This document shows, piece after piece, positions 8,628 through 19,313 of a stretch of DNA of 58,604 nucleotides. Each line of letters begins with the position of its first letter. Position 1 is the first letter of the stretch. Location of the stretch: the IMG/VR virus record IMGVR_UViG_3300047557_000735, positions 1-58,604 of that record. The stretch is one strand, 5' to 3'. The position numbers and the translations under genes are program-made. The notes under the pieces are model-generated. The model saw only the letters and a list, made by a program, of their open reading frames with translations. It did no database searches and was not told where the DNA came from. This DNA is from a virus.

Positions 8628-9085
8628 GTTACACATTTCATCTTGGTAAACATCGGGAATCGTTTGAAGAGCTAGAACCGTTGTACCGCCAGCATTACGA
8701 TGAAATGGTTGAGAGGCTTGCTAAGGATGGCATACCTTACTCACCATATAACCCGAGGTGGAATGAGTACTGGCGTGCAAGTGATGGTGGTTGGTTGCTA
8801 ACGTTTATCTTGAGGCACGAAGGGAAAGCTGTCGGCTGCAGTAATGTTTATCTTACAAACGACATGCACAACGGTGACTTAATTGCACAAGAAGACACCA
8901 TTTATGTTTTGCCAGAACACCGTAATGGAATAGGTAAGAAGTTTGTGCGGGTGATACTGGATGAATTAAAAGAGCGCGGCGTGAAGAGAGTATCCGTTGC
9001 TGCGTTAACAGATTTGAGGGTTGCCAAGCTCTGGAAAAGGATGGGCTTTAAAGAGGCAGCGGTTCAAATGATATATACATTTTGA
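8624..9085 (+). CDS. GNAT-family N-acetyltransferase
   Basis: 153 aa, ATGA overlap with the upstream structural gene. Residues 91-120 contain the GNAT motif A, IYVLPEHRNGIGKKFVRVIL, with the acetyl-CoA pyrophosphate loop R100-N-G-I-G-K105. A downstream AALTDLRVAKLWKRMGFKE segment matches motif B. The enzyme would transfer an acetyl group from acetyl-CoA to an amine; the acceptor is unknown. Sitting between internal virion genes, it may modify a virion or host protein. GNATs in this position are common in environmental podoviruses. Confidence 0.85.
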   Translation: MSYTFHLGKHRESFEELEPLYRQHYDEMVERLAKDGIPYSPYNPRWNEYWRASDGGWLLTFILRHEGKAVGCSNVYLTNDMHNGDLIAQEDTIYVLPEHRNGIGKKFVRVILDELKERGVKRVSVAALTDLRVAKLWKRMGFKEAAVQMIYTF

Positions 9086-9094
9086 GGTAATACT

Positions 9095-10051
9095 ATGTGC
9101 TCATCATCACAACCTTCAGCACCTGAAAAACAAACAGTTACCCAAACTTCGATACCGGATTATGCCAAGCCGTATGTCGAAAAGATGTTGGGCAAAACAG
9201 AGGCGCTGGGCAACGCTCCTTACCAAGCATATCAAGGCGAACGGATTGCCGGGTTTACCCCCATGCAGCAACAGTCGCAGCAGGCAGCGGCAAACTTGGG
9301 GCCAGCCCAACAGTTGGGTGTTGGCACACAGATGGCAGGTCTTGCCGGTCTGGGCGCGATGGGTGCAGGTCAGCAGTACGCACAACAAGCCACCAACCCT
9401 TACTCCATGCAAGCGTACATGTCGCCTTACGTAGAAAACGCACTTGCTCCCCAGATGCGAGAAGCGACAAGACAGTCCGCTATGCTAGGTCAGCAGAACC
9501 AAGCACAGGCTGTACAACAGGGTGCGTTTGGTGGCTCACGTTCAGCCATTGTAGAAGCGGAGCGTCAGCGCAATCTGCAAAACCAGCTTGGCGATATCTA
9601 CGGCAGAGGTATGCAGTCAGCCTTTGAGCAGGCCCGTCAGGCACAGCAATTTGGATCTACGTTGGGGCTGCAAGGTTATCAAACCGCAGGTCAAATGGCG
9701 GGTACGTTGGGTCAGTTGGGGCAGACACAGTTTGGTCAGCAGCAGCAAGCGCTTCAAACGCAGGCTCAGATGGGTGCGCAGCAGCAGGCACTGGAGCAAC
9801 AACGTCTAGCCCAGCAGTATTCCGACTTTGCTTCTCAGCGCCAACATCCGTATCAACAGTTGGCATTTATGTCGGACATGCTGCGTGGTTTGCCACTTGC
9901 GCAATACTCACAGACAATGTATCAACAACCAATGTCACCGCTGGGAACAATAGCAGGCGCAGGGTTGACTTATATGGGTGGACAGAAGGCTGGCTATTTT
10001 GCAGATGGCGGCGTTACCGGGCTGGCTCTGTATAACATGAGCAAGGAATAA
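9095..10051 (+). CDS. Gln/Ala-rich internal virion protein
   Basis: 318 aa. Residues about 15-60 (DYAKPYVEKMLG, then YQGERIAGFTPMQQQ) and a Gln-rich helical middle with MREATRQSAMLGQQNQAQA and AFGGSRSAIVEAE are familiar from virion proteins of environmental podoviruses encoded next to giant internal proteins. It ends with the motif YFADGGVTGLALYN, one of the GG-V motifs that recur in late proteins here. Likely part of an ejected internal protein complex. Start ATG 9095 follows TGAGGT. Confidence 0.65.
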   Translation: MCSSSQPSAPEKQTVTQTSIPDYAKPYVEKMLGKTEALGNAPYQAYQGERIAGFTPMQQQSQQAAANLGPAQQLGVGTQMAGLAGLGAMGAGQQYAQQATNPYSMQAYMSPYVENALAPQMREATRQSAMLGQQNQAQAVQQGAFGGSRSAIVEAERQRNLQNQLGDIYGRGMQSAFEQARQAQQFGSTLGLQGYQTAGQMAGTLGQLGQTQFGQQQQALQTQAQMGAQQQALEQQRLAQQYSDFASQRQHPYQQLAFMSDMLRGLPLAQYSQTMYQQPMSPLGTIAGAGLTYMGGQKAGYFADGGVTGLALYNMSKE

Positions 10052-10053
10052 TC

Positions 10054-12315
10054 ATGATTCGTGATATCGGCGAAATTCAGGCGCTTGCCACAAAGTACAG
10101 CAAGCCACAGTTGGCGCGTATGGCTCAGATGGGTCTGATAGATCCTACAAAGGCCGTGATGGCTGGGATGATGATTGACCGCATCACTAAGTCAAACATG
10201 CAACCACCGCAAGCCACGGTTGCTGACGAAGCTTTGATGCCTGTGCAGATGATGAATCAGCCTAAGCCTGATATGCAAGCCATGCCAGCATCGCCGATGA
10301 TGCGCCCACAAATGCCGCCCACACAAACGCCGTCCACACAGATGTCGCCTACGCAAATGCCAGTTGCCCCGGCTGGCCTCGGCGGACTGCCTGCTACGCC
10401 CCAGCCCAACGCTGGTGTGGCAGCACTGCCTTCAGGTATTACTGAGATGGCTGGTGGTGGCATCGTTGCATTTGATGATGGTGGTGAAGTACCGGGGTAT
10501 GCTGGCGCTGAAGAAAGTGTAGTGCGTGCCAAGCCCGGCTATGGTCGAAGCTTTGAGTTCTTGCCGGTTTATGTTCCACCAAAAACTTCGCCGCCTCCTG
10601 CGCCGCCTCTTGCGTCAGATGCTGGTGAAGTGTTTTCTAATATAGGCACCGCGACATACAACCTTGGCAGGTCAGTGCTTGACCCAGTATCAGACTTTTT
10701 TGCACAGCCAACGTCGCGTGGTTCAGTTCTTCGCGTAGATCCTAATACTGGAAAACCTGTTTCGTTTGGTGAGTACATGCGCTTACAAGAGGCAGAGCGT
10801 AATGCTGCTGCTTTGCCGCAAGCCAATACAATACTTTCAAACGTAGCATCTAATCAGCCGCCGCTTGCCGATCAATCAACTCAATTTGTTGCAGCTACTG
10901 CGCCAGCAGCAGACAACCGTGCAGCAACAAGAGGTGGACGGTCTCGTAACACACGCACTAATACCAGACAGACTAATCGTGCGGTAGATACTACGCAGCA
11001 GGCATCACCAAACGCAAATCAAACGACGCCAACCACTTATTGGAACGACCCAACTACCGTTGCTAAGCAGGGGGATGTTAGTGCACAGGTAGAAAAAACT
11101 GTAACTGAGCCAACAGTAACAGAGCAGCCTTCTGGTATTGCAAGCATTGTGCCTAAGCGCCCTGATCCATTAACCATCGATCCAAATCTTGGTAAGTTTA
11201 CAGTTACTCCTCTGCCAGTTCCAAAGGAAAAAGGAATTAAAGACTTTTTGCTGGAGCAGAGAGAGGCGGCGAAAGAGGCTGGCGTAAACAATGATATTTA
11301 TAAAGATCTGATGAGAGATCTTGAGGGCAAGAAAGGCAAGCTTGGTGAGCGCAAGAAGGAAGCGTTTGGCAATGCAATCATGCAGACTGGTCTTGCGCTG
11401 CTTGGCGCTCGTCGCGGTCAAGAATTTGCGGTACTTGGTGAGGCAGGTCAGAAATCCTTGCAGAATCTGGTTCTTGCAAATGAGAAGATTCGTGAGACAG
11501 AAGACAAGATTGATGACGCTCGTCGTAGTCTGTTGCTGTCAGAAAACGATTACAAGCGCACTCTATCTGACAAAGCTCTTGAAAATGTGCAGAAGCACAG
11601 GGACAAGATTGAGAATCTGGAAAACAGAAATATTGAAAATCAAAATATTGCAAACCAAGAAATTGCAAAAATACAGGTTCAAAAATTTGGCAAGCAGGTT
11701 GATCTCCGTGGTCAAGATATACAGGGATACGGCTATGATCTTTCTGCTCAAACACAACTTGGCGTGGAAAAATCTCGTCGTACTGGCGCACTGGAAGTTG
11801 CAGAAAAACAAATGCAATCTCATCTAGAAGGAATTAGAGAGCAAAGCAGGTCTCATTTAGAGGGCATTAAACTACAGGGCAATAATCAGCTAGGTCTTGC
11901 TCATTTACAAGGTTATTACCAGCTTGCCGCAGAACGACTGCGAATTGCAGGTATGAACCGTCCCGGTGAGACTGAGCGAATGATGGCTGAGCATGACCGC
12001 ATTTTAAAAACGCAGGGGCCAGAAGCGGCTGAAAACTATATTAGACTTAAGGAACGTATTTCTGGTGCAGGAAAGCCACAAAACACATTCTCATACGAAG
12101 AGGCGATGAAGATCGTTGCTGCTAAACCGTCAAATATAAATGCTAGTCCGCAGGAACTAGCAAGACAGGCAAGAGAGTTGATGGCTACAGCACAGACAAC
12201 ACAACCCCCTCCGTCTAATGCTCCAGCAGTTGGTACTATTCAAGAGTGGGATGGTAAAAAGTGGCGATTTAAGGGTGGTGCAAATACCAAAGACAACTGG
12301 GAACAAGTTAGATAA
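10054..12315 (+). CDS. Internal virion protein, 753 aa, with long coiled-coil
   Basis: The N-terminus (IRDIGEIQALATKYSKPQL) is followed by low-complexity Pro/Met/Gln sequence at about 60-135, then EMAGGGIVAFDDGGEVPGYA, a GG-V motif shared with neighbouring proteins. Residues about 390-660 are charged and helical with heptad-like patterns (DKIDDARRSLLLSENDYKR, NLENRNIENQNIANQEIAK). It lies directly upstream of the giant polyvalent protein and downstream of the Gln-rich one, so the three probably form the ejected internal complex analogous in role to T7 gp14-16. No catalytic motif seen. Confidence 0.65.
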   Translation: MIRDIGEIQALATKYSKPQLARMAQMGLIDPTKAVMAGMMIDRITKSNMQPPQATVADEALMPVQMMNQPKPDMQAMPASPMMRPQMPPTQTPSTQMSPTQMPVAPAGLGGLPATPQPNAGVAALPSGITEMAGGGIVAFDDGGEVPGYAGAEESVVRAKPGYGRSFEFLPVYVPPKTSPPPAPPLASDAGEVFSNIGTATYNLGRSVLDPVSDFFAQPTSRGSVLRVDPNTGKPVSFGEYMRLQEAERNAAALPQANTILSNVASNQPPLADQSTQFVAATAPAADNRAATRGGRSRNTRTNTRQTNRAVDTTQQASPNANQTTPTTYWNDPTTVAKQGDVSAQVEKTVTEPTVTEQPSGIASIVPKRPDPLTIDPNLGKFTVTPLPVPKEKGIKDFLLEQREAAKEAGVNNDIYKDLMRDLEGKKGKLGERKKEAFGNAIMQTGLALLGARRGQEFAVLGEAGQKSLQNLVLANEKIRETEDKIDDARRSLLLSENDYKRTLSDKALENVQKHRDKIENLENRNIENQNIANQEIAKIQVQKFGKQVDLRGQDIQGYGYDLSAQTQLGVEKSRRTGALEVAEKQMQSHLEGIREQSRSHLEGIKLQGNNQLGLAHLQGYYQLAAERLRIAGMNRPGETERMMAEHDRILKTQGPEAAENYIRLKERISGAGKPQNTFSYEEAMKIVAAKPSNINASPQELARQARELMATAQTTQPPPSNAPAVGTIQEWDGKKWRFKGGANTKDNWEQVR

Positions 12316-12326
12316 CAGGAGTTAAT

Positions 12327-15300
12327 ATGGCTGCACCAGCACCATGGGAAATGGATTGGTCCAAGAAGAAGGATGAAGATCGTCCGCCTTGGGAGCGCAA
12401 TTATGGCGCACCACCAGTTCCAACAAAGGCTCCTACCGCCCCCACTACGCTGCGTGACATAGGTGTGTCGGGTGCATCCGGATTTGTTGGTGCCACGAAA
12501 GCACTGACAGATGTGTTTGGTGCGGACAATGCTGCCAGCCAAGCTTTGGGCCAAGCTTCTACCAGCCTGCAAGAGATGTACACGCCTGAGCGTCGGCGCG
12601 AGATAGAGTACTACCAAGCAAAACAGCAAGAAGCTGCCAAGCGTGGCGACATTACTGGTGAGGTTGGTGCTGCGTTTGAGGGGATCAAAGCTGCGCCATT
12701 GCAGGGCACTGTGCAGGCGATTGGCTCACTGGTTCCTAACTTGGCTACGCTGCTCATCCCCGGTGCTGGTGAGGCTCGTGCGCTTCAGCTATCACGCGGC
12801 GCTATCAATACGGCTATCGGTATCATGCAAGGTACTGGTGCTGTCAAAGGTGCTATATACGAAGGCGTCAAGCAGGAGTTGATACAGAACGGTATGGACG
12901 AAGCTTCTGCTGCTCGTAAAGCGGAAGAAGCCCAACGGTATCTGGGGAAGAATGCTGACCAGATCTTGGCTGGTGCTGTAATTGGTTACGGCGCTGGTAG
13001 GCTTGGTGCAGAACAATTCCTCACCCCCGGCTCTCGTGCTGCCACGCGCAAGTTGGCAACGATTGGCACAGAGATGGGCACAGAGGCCATACAGGGCGGG
13101 CAAGAGCAACTGGCACAGAACATAGCCCTACAACGTCAGGGATTCAACGTTCCTACATTCCAAGGTGTGGCTGGTGCTGCAACACAGGAAGGTATTCTGG
13201 GTGCGCTGGGTGCTGGTCCAGTATCGCTTATCAGTGGTCGTCCGTCGCAGAAGGATGTGCCGGGGGCTCAGCCAGTAACTGATGCACAGGTGCCTTTACT
13301 ACTTGAAGGTAAGGGTGCGTTCGTGCCGGTGGGTCTGCCGGATGGTTCTGTAGCTATGACTCGCCAAGATCTGGCTAAGTACGAAGAAGAAAAGTTTAAA
13401 CAGAAGTATGCGCCGCAAGATATCGAGGGAAGAACTACAGTAGCTGCGCCGCCAGCCACACGCGCTATGCCAACTGAGTCTGGCCTAAGCTACGGCACGG
13501 CTACACAAGAGATAGAGTTGCTCAAGCGTCAACCACGCACGCCTGAGACAGACGCTCGCATCAAAGAACTCCAGCAGTACAAGATGGAGACTTTGACGGA
13601 TCAAATTAACGCATCAAAGCTTCCAGTCAGTCCTGAGTTAAAAGCGCTTCGTGAACAAATGGAACGTGGTGATATGACCTATGAGGGTCAGCAGCGCGTT
13701 ATAGACCAGATGCTTGCGGAGTTCTACTCGAGTCGCAAGGGATTTAAGGGCATAGAAAAAGAAGGCGTACCAAAAACTGAGGAAGAGCAAGAGCTTGCCG
13801 ACCTTAATGGATATGCCAGAGATTTATCAAAGGAATACAAATCTGTTACTGCAAAGAAGCTCAACACCGAACTTAAGCGGGCGCTGGCTGGCAAGCTGTT
13901 CCCCGAAGAGGTAGTCAGCGAGATTGGCGTTGAAAGAGAATATAAGTACTTGGCTGCACCCAAGGGTGTAAGGGGCAAGTTAATTGCCGACTTGGTACAC
14001 GACGGTATTCTGGATGAGTTTCTGCCTCCCAACATGCGTGCAGAGTCAGCTGGATTTGATGGGCAAGAGTCAGAGGAGTACATCAAAGATCTGCTGAGGA
14101 CAGAGCAATTCCGTCCATATGACGCACAAGTCCAAGCTCGGATACTGGGCGACAAATTGGGTGAGATTGATGCTCGCATTAAAGAGCTAACAGAATTACC
14201 TAAGCGCATGGCTGGCTTGTCACCAGAAGAGGTGCAAGCAGAGACAGATCGCCTTGCCCGTGAAGCTGGCTATCTGGGGCAGCCACGCGGTGAAGAAGTA
14301 TTGCAGCCTATAGAAGAGCCTGCCGCACAGCCGGTGGAGGATGAGTACTACCCGGACATGGGTCAGGCAGGTCTTGAGGCTGAGACTACGCCTGCGGTGG
14401 AAGAGTTTAAGGCTGCGGATCAAGCGTTCCAGCTTTCGCTCCAGCAGTACGAGGCGTTGACCCAGCAACTCAACAGTGTCCCACAAGGTGTACCCGGGAG
14501 AGAGGCTCTGGAGCAGCAGGTGGTGGAGGCTGAGCAGGTTGCTGTAGATAACCAGCAGAACCGTCAGGCTGCGTTTAATGCACTTAATGCTCGCGAGATC
14601 CAGCAGCTTCAGATGCCTGCGATGGGTGCTGCAACTCAGGAACAGGCTGCCCCAACTTTTGGTGTCCCTGCTGCGCAACAGGCTGCTCCCGGTGCTCCTC
14701 AACAACTGGGTGTACCACAGCGTGGTACCGCACTATCTGCGGCAGAGACTGACATCATAGAAGGCCAAGCGCGGGAAGTACGTGAGCCCGGCGCACCTGC
14801 TGGTATTGATGGACGTAAGCCCGGCACTGCTGTGTCCGCCAGAGAGACCGACATCATCGAAGGTCAGGCACGCGTCATCGATGAGGAGACTATTGCTCCT
14901 GTTGTGGCGCAACTTTCAGCACCAGAACAGCAGACACTGGCAGAGCATTATGGTGAGGAGGTAAACAGTCCCGGGTTCCTAGCCAAGGTACGTGAAGATA
15001 TTGTTAACTTCACTACCAAGGGTGCCCAGTCTGTTGCCGCGGCTATCCGTAATATCATCCGCAAGTTGCAGGCAGCGATACTGTCTGCTGCTGTCATCCT
15101 AAATCCCAACTACATCGGCCCCGGCTATCAGGTAGCTATCCCGCAGAACGTCACCACGGTTGAGCAGGTGCTGGCAAAGGTGCCAGAATCTGTGCGGGCA
15201 AGGATGTCCCCCGGTGCGCAGCAAGCGTATGCCAACATCATGCCTGCAATTCAGGCGGAGCTTCAGAAGAGCAACAAGCTATTTGTCCTGACCGACAAGC

Positions 15301-18300
15301 CCAACGCTCGGGTGTTTGTATTTGACTCCAACGGACAGCCCATCCTTGATAAGAAGGTGCTGCTGGGCTTGCAGACTGGGGACTACTACAAGGGTGATAC
15401 AGAAATCAAAGCCAATCGGTTTACGCCTGCTGGCCTGTTCACCATGGGGTTGCGTGATGCAAAGCGTGGCATTACTGAGACGGGCGGGAACGAAACCAAA
15501 ACCGCTGGAGATTATGACTTCGGTAAGGTGTTTGTGCTGGAGAAGGCAGCGCCTGATGGATCGTATTCCATCACCCTGTTCCATTCTGTCTACACCAAAA
15601 TGTCGGACGCACAAGCCCGGCAGAGAGCGCTGGCTAAGGACAGCGCAGAGGACTCACGCTATTCGTTCGGCTGCATCAACGTAGACAAAGAAACGTACAA
15701 GTTCCTGCTGGATAACTATGAGCAGCAGATGGATGGCGCAAAGTTGTTTATCGTGCCTGACAATCCAGACGCAACCATGGACTTTGTCCGTGGTAAAGCT
15801 GTGACTGCCGGTGACCTTCGCCGCCAAGCTGCTCCAGAGGTAACAAAAGAAGTTACCAAGACTGTACCCGGCACACCGTCTACTACGACTCCACGTACGG
15901 AGATGGCTGCCCGCAAGGAAGAGGATCAGGAAACAAGGGAGCGCGGCAAGTACATGCAGGCTAAGCCCGGTGAGAAGGGCATGTCCAAGGCTGCTGTGGA
16001 CAAGGCTGTGGATGGCATCAAATCTACGTGGAAGAACGCGCCTGACATCGAGGTAGTCCAGTCTTTAAGCGGGCTACCGCAAGAGCTACAGGATCAGGCT
16101 AAAGAAGACAAGGTCAACCCACGCGGGGTCTACGATCCAAATACGAAGAAGGTGTGGCTGGTTGCGGACAATATTCCTAATGACGCACAGGCTGCTATCA
16201 CCCTAGCACACGAAGCACTGGGTCACTTCGGCCTGCGTGTGGTGCTGGGTGCCAACTTCAAGCCGATGATGAACCAGATCTATGAGGGCAACAAGAATGT
16301 GCGTGACCGCGCAGATGCCTACATGGAAGAAGGTGTTGACAGAGAGACGGCTGTCGAGGAAGTGCTGTCTGAGATGGCGCAGGAGGTGTATGACACCCGC
16401 GTACCAGAGAGCAAGCTGAAGCCTACTCGCACCGCTTTACAAAAGGTAATGAATGCAGTCCGTCAGTTCTTGGCTCGTCTTGGTGTGCCCATTAAGACCA
16501 TTGATGATGCTGCTGTGCTGGCCCTTATTGCCAACGCCCGTCGTTCTGTGGTTCGCGGCGAAGGTGTTGCTGGTGAGATGGCTGGTGGCAAACCTTTGTA
16601 CAGCGCCAAGGAACGTATCGAGCGTGTAGCTCAGCGTATGAGCAGCAAGCGCCCTGAGATGGAGCGTGATGCGTTTAGCGACGTTGATGAGGGATTAGTT
16701 AACCGCCTGAAGGATGTCTTCTTCCCTGAGAACAAGACCATTGTTGACCGTATCAATGGCATGCGGGATAACTTCTGGAAGAAGCTTGCTCAAGGTGTGG
16801 CTGACCAGTACCGCTCCATCAAGGACTATACGGAAGAAGGCTACATGCTAGCCCGTATGTCCAAGACTATTGACGGTGCTCTCGAAGGTCTGCTGTTTAA
16901 CGGACAGGTAGCACTGACTGACGGCGCACTAGACATCAAGCAGAACACCAAGGGACTTGTACAAGTCATGGAGCCTGTGGGTAAAGAGGTTGACCGCTTC
17001 CAGATTTGGATGGCGCTCAATCGTGATGCCCAGCTTGTACGTCAGGGAAAGATCCCGTCTGTCGATCCCAAGCTTGTAGAGCGTGCCGGTGAGTTGGCTA
17101 ACGGCAAGATTGGTGGCAAATCTCGACTGGAAGTTTATGAGCAGGTTCGTAAAGATCTGAACGCGCTCAATCGTTCGGTGCTGGATATCGCAAGAAAGCA
17201 GGGGCTGATTGATGAAGAAGCCTACCAAGTGTTTGCCAACGACATCAACTACATCCCGTTCTACAAGGCTATGGAGGATGGTGATATACAAGGTGCTGCC
17301 ACCGCTTCCGGTCTGGCGCGTCAGGAGTTTTCGAAACAACTGAAGGGTGGAGAGAAGCCATTCGCTGACCTGATGGAAAATACCCTGCGCAACTGGAGCC
17401 ACATCCTGTCTGCGTCCATGAAGAACAAAGCGGCGAACGTCACGCTTGATGCTGCTATGGATATGGGTGCTGCCTACCCGAACTTGAAGGTTGGCTTCGA
17501 GTGGCGTGATGGCAAGGTCTACTCCGCCAAGTCGGGCGAGATGGTAGGCGACGGCAAGCTGAAGGCTGAATACACCACGCAGAAGGCTGGCATGGTTAAG
17601 ACCATGATCAACGGTAAGCCTGCGTACTTCGAGGTGGTAGACCCGCTGCTGCTGGATTCTATTAGCTCTATCGGCTACATGGGTCCGAAGTCTAAGTTCC
17701 TTGATGTGGCTAAAGACTTCAAGAACCTGCTCCAGTTTGGTGTCACCCTGTCTCCAGCGTTCAAGGTACGCAACCTGTTCCGTGATTCCATCTCAGCTAT
17801 GGCGGTGTCTGACCTCAAGCTCAGCCCGGTATCCAACGTGATCCGTGGATGGAATGCATCACGGGGAGATAATCCTGCACACATCTCAGCACTGGCTGGT
17901 GGTGCGATCTTTAACTTTGGTTCCTACTATGAGGGTGACCAGAGCCGTTTGATCAAGCGTCTGCTGAAGCAGGGCGTGAACCCAGACTCGATTCTGGATA
18001 CAGATGAGAAGATCAAGAAGGGTCTTACTGCTGCGTGGCGCAAGTATCAGGAGTGGGGCAACAAGTCTGAATCTGCTAACCGTATGGCGCTGTATCAGCA
18101 GATGCGTGACCGCGGCATGTCCCACCTCGAGGCATCGTTCTACGCACGGGATCTACTGGACTTCTCCATGCAAGGATCGTGGCCTGCCTTCCGTCTGGTA
18201 GCACAGGTAGTGCCGTTCCTGAATGCCCGCGTGCAGGGTCTGTACAAGCTAGGCCGGGATGGCGTGATACCTACCAGCCGGGTGATCTACAACACGGTGA

Positions 18301-19313
18301 CAGGCAAGCCCGTAGAGTTGACTGACAAGCAAAAGGCTCAGCAGTTCGGTACGGTGACAAGCGCAGTAGTGCTGGCATCGATGGCCTTGTACTTGATGTT
18401 CAAAGATGACGATGAGTTCCAGAAGCGTGAGGCATGGGACCGGGATAATTTCTGGTGGTTCAAGCTGCCCGGCATGGATGAGGCTCTGCGTGTACCTAAG
18501 CCATTCGAGATTGGCGCATTTGGTACCATGTCGGAGCGGGTGCTCGAGCAGATCGTTGATCAGGGCGCAGAGGGCAAGCAGTTTGAAGAAAGCTTCCGTC
18601 GCATGCTGGGAGATACGTTTGCTTTGAACCCAGTGCCACAGGTATTCAAGCCGCTGCTGGATCTGTACTCCAACAAGGATAGCTTTACCGGTGCGCCTAT
18701 TGAGACGGCTGGCATGGAGCGTCTATCCAAGCAGGAGCGGGCATCTGATACCACCAGCCCGTTGGCAAAGGCACTGGGCGGCGTCTCCAATATCTTTGCA
18801 TCTGTTGCTGGGGAGAAGACGGAACTGTCGCCTGCTCAAATTGACTATGCCATCAAGGCTTACCTTGGCTGGCTGGGTGGCACCATCACAGCGTCATCGC
18901 ACTATGCGGTCATGCCGTTCTCTAAGAGCGCATACCCTGACCATAACTGGACAGAGACTATGTCGCTGGGCTTTGTGAAGTCACTGCCCGCCACGCAGAG
19001 CCGGTACGTCACGGAGTTCTACCAGAACAGTAAGCAGATCTCTCAGGCTTATGCAGACATGCGCCACTATGCAGAGCTTGGTCAAGCAGAGAAGGTGGAT
19101 GAGATTCTTGCTGAGAAGGGTAATGAGATTGCGCTTGCAAAGTCTTACGACAAGGCTGCCAAGGATATGGCTAAGGTTCGTCAGGCCATCTCGTTTATTC
19201 GTAACGATGAGAACATGTCCGGGTCTGAGAAGAAAGAAGAGATTGACCGCCTGAAACTGCTGATCGATGAGATCGCCAAGCAGATGGAGACCGTGCGCAA
19301 AGAGCTAAAGTGA
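12327..19313 (+). CDS. Giant polyvalent virion protein: L,D-transpeptidase-like, HExxH and LPD38-like regions
   Basis: 2328 aa, about 12 % of the window. Residues 40-320 are Ala/Gly-rich and partly hydrophobic. Residues about 984-1150 resemble a YkuD-type L,D-transpeptidase: H1086 and the S-F-G-C1116-I-N active-site block, a variant of the usual SHGCxN. Such enzymes cross-link or cut peptidoglycan stems through the cysteine. Residues 1290-1305 contain AHEALGH (H1295, E1296, H1299), a zinc-peptidase HExxH motif. Residues about 1800-2150 (PAFKVRNLFRD, VVPFLNARVQGLYKLGR, PKPFEIGAFG) look like the large-polyvalent-protein domain LPD38. The C-terminal 130 residues are helical. Probably packaged and ejected with the DNA to breach the cell wall. 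It converges on the Ref-like gene with a 9-base overlap. Confidence 0.75.
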   Translation: MAAPAPWEMDWSKKKDEDRPPWERNYGAPPVPTKAPTAPTTLRDIGVSGASGFVGATKALTDVFGADNAASQALGQASTSLQEMYTPERRREIEYYQAKQQEAAKRGDITGEVGAAFEGIKAAPLQGTVQAIGSLVPNLATLLIPGAGEARALQLSRGAINTAIGIMQGTGAVKGAIYEGVKQELIQNGMDEASAARKAEEAQRYLGKNADQILAGAVIGYGAGRLGAEQFLTPGSRAATRKLATIGTEMGTEAIQGGQEQLAQNIALQRQGFNVPTFQGVAGAATQEGILGALGAGPVSLISGRPSQKDVPGAQPVTDAQVPLLLEGKGAFVPVGLPDGSVAMTRQDLAKYEEEKFKQKYAPQDIEGRTTVAAPPATRAMPTESGLSYGTATQEIELLKRQPRTPETDARIKELQQYKMETLTDQINASKLPVSPELKALREQMERGDMTYEGQQRVIDQMLAEFYSSRKGFKGIEKEGVPKTEEEQELADLNGYARDLSKEYKSVTAKKLNTELKRALAGKLFPEEVVSEIGVEREYKYLAAPKGVRGKLIADLVHDGILDEFLPPNMRAESAGFDGQESEEYIKDLLRTEQFRPYDAQVQARILGDKLGEIDARIKELTELPKRMAGLSPEEVQAETDRLAREAGYLGQPRGEEVLQPIEEPAAQPVEDEYYPDMGQAGLEAETTPAVEEFKAADQAFQLSLQQYEALTQQLNSVPQGVPGREALEQQVVEAEQVAVDNQQNRQAAFNALNAREIQQLQMPAMGAATQEQAAPTFGVPAAQQAAPGAPQQLGVPQRGTALSAAETDIIEGQAREVREPGAPAGIDGRKPGTAVSARETDIIEGQARVIDEETIAPVVAQLSAPEQQTLAEHYGEEVNSPGFLAKVREDIVNFTTKGAQSVAAAIRNIIRKLQAAILSAAVILNPNYIGPGYQVAIPQNVTTVEQVLAKVPESVRARMSPGAQQAYANIMPAIQAELQKSNKLFVLTDKPNARVFVFDSNGQPILDKKVLLGLQTGDYYKGDTEIKANRFTPAGLFTMGLRDAKRGITETGGNETKTAGDYDFGKVFVLEKAAPDGSYSITLFHSVYTKMSDAQARQRALAKDSAEDSRYSFGCINVDKETYKFLLDNYEQQMDGAKLFIVPDNPDATMDFVRGKAVTAGDLRRQAAPEVTKEVTKTVPGTPSTTTPRTEMAARKEEDQETRERGKYMQAKPGEKGMSKAAVDKAVDGIKSTWKNAPDIEVVQSLSGLPQELQDQAKEDKVNPRGVYDPNTKKVWLVADNIPNDAQAAITLAHEALGHFGLRVVLGANFKPMMNQIYEGNKNVRDRADAYMEEGVDRETAVEEVLSEMAQEVYDTRVPESKLKPTRTALQKVMNAVRQFLARLGVPIKTIDDAAVLALIANARRSVVRGEGVAGEMAGGKPLYSAKERIERVAQRMSSKRPEMERDAFSDVDEGLVNRLKDVFFPENKTIVDRINGMRDNFWKKLAQGVADQYRSIKDYTEEGYMLARMSKTIDGALEGLLFNGQVALTDGALDIKQNTKGLVQVMEPVGKEVDRFQIWMALNRDAQLVRQGKIPSVDPKLVERAGELANGKIGGKSRLEVYEQVRKDLNALNRSVLDIARKQGLIDEEAYQVFANDINYIPFYKAMEDGDIQGAATASGLARQEFSKQLKGGEKPFADLMENTLRNWSHILSASMKNKAANVTLDAAMDMGAAYPNLKVGFEWRDGKVYSAKSGEMVGDGKLKAEYTTQKAGMVKTMINGKPAYFEVVDPLLLDSISSIGYMGPKSKFLDVAKDFKNLLQFGVTLSPAFKVRNLFRDSISAMAVSDLKLSPVSNVIRGWNASRGDNPAHISALAGGAIFNFGSYYEGDQSRLIKRLLKQGVNPDSILDTDEKIKKGLTAAWRKYQEWGNKSESANRMALYQQMRDRGMSHLEASFYARDLLDFSMQGSWPAFRLVAQVVPFLNARVQGLYKLGRDGVIPTSRVIYNTVTGKPVELTDKQKAQQFGTVTSAVVLASMALYLMFKDDDEFQKREAWDRDNFWWFKLPGMDEALRVPKPFEIGAFGTMSERVLEQIVDQGAEGKQFEESFRRMLGDTFALNPVPQVFKPLLDLYSNKDSFTGAPIETAGMERLSKQERASDTTSPLAKALGGVSNIFASVAGEKTELSPAQIDYAIKAYLGWLGGTITASSHYAVMPFSKSAYPDHNWTETMSLGFVKSLPATQSRYVTEFYQNSKQISQAYADMRHYAELGQAEKVDEILAEKGNEIALAKSYDKAAKDMAKVRQAISFIRNDENMSGSEKKEEIDRLKLLIDEIAKQMETVRKELK

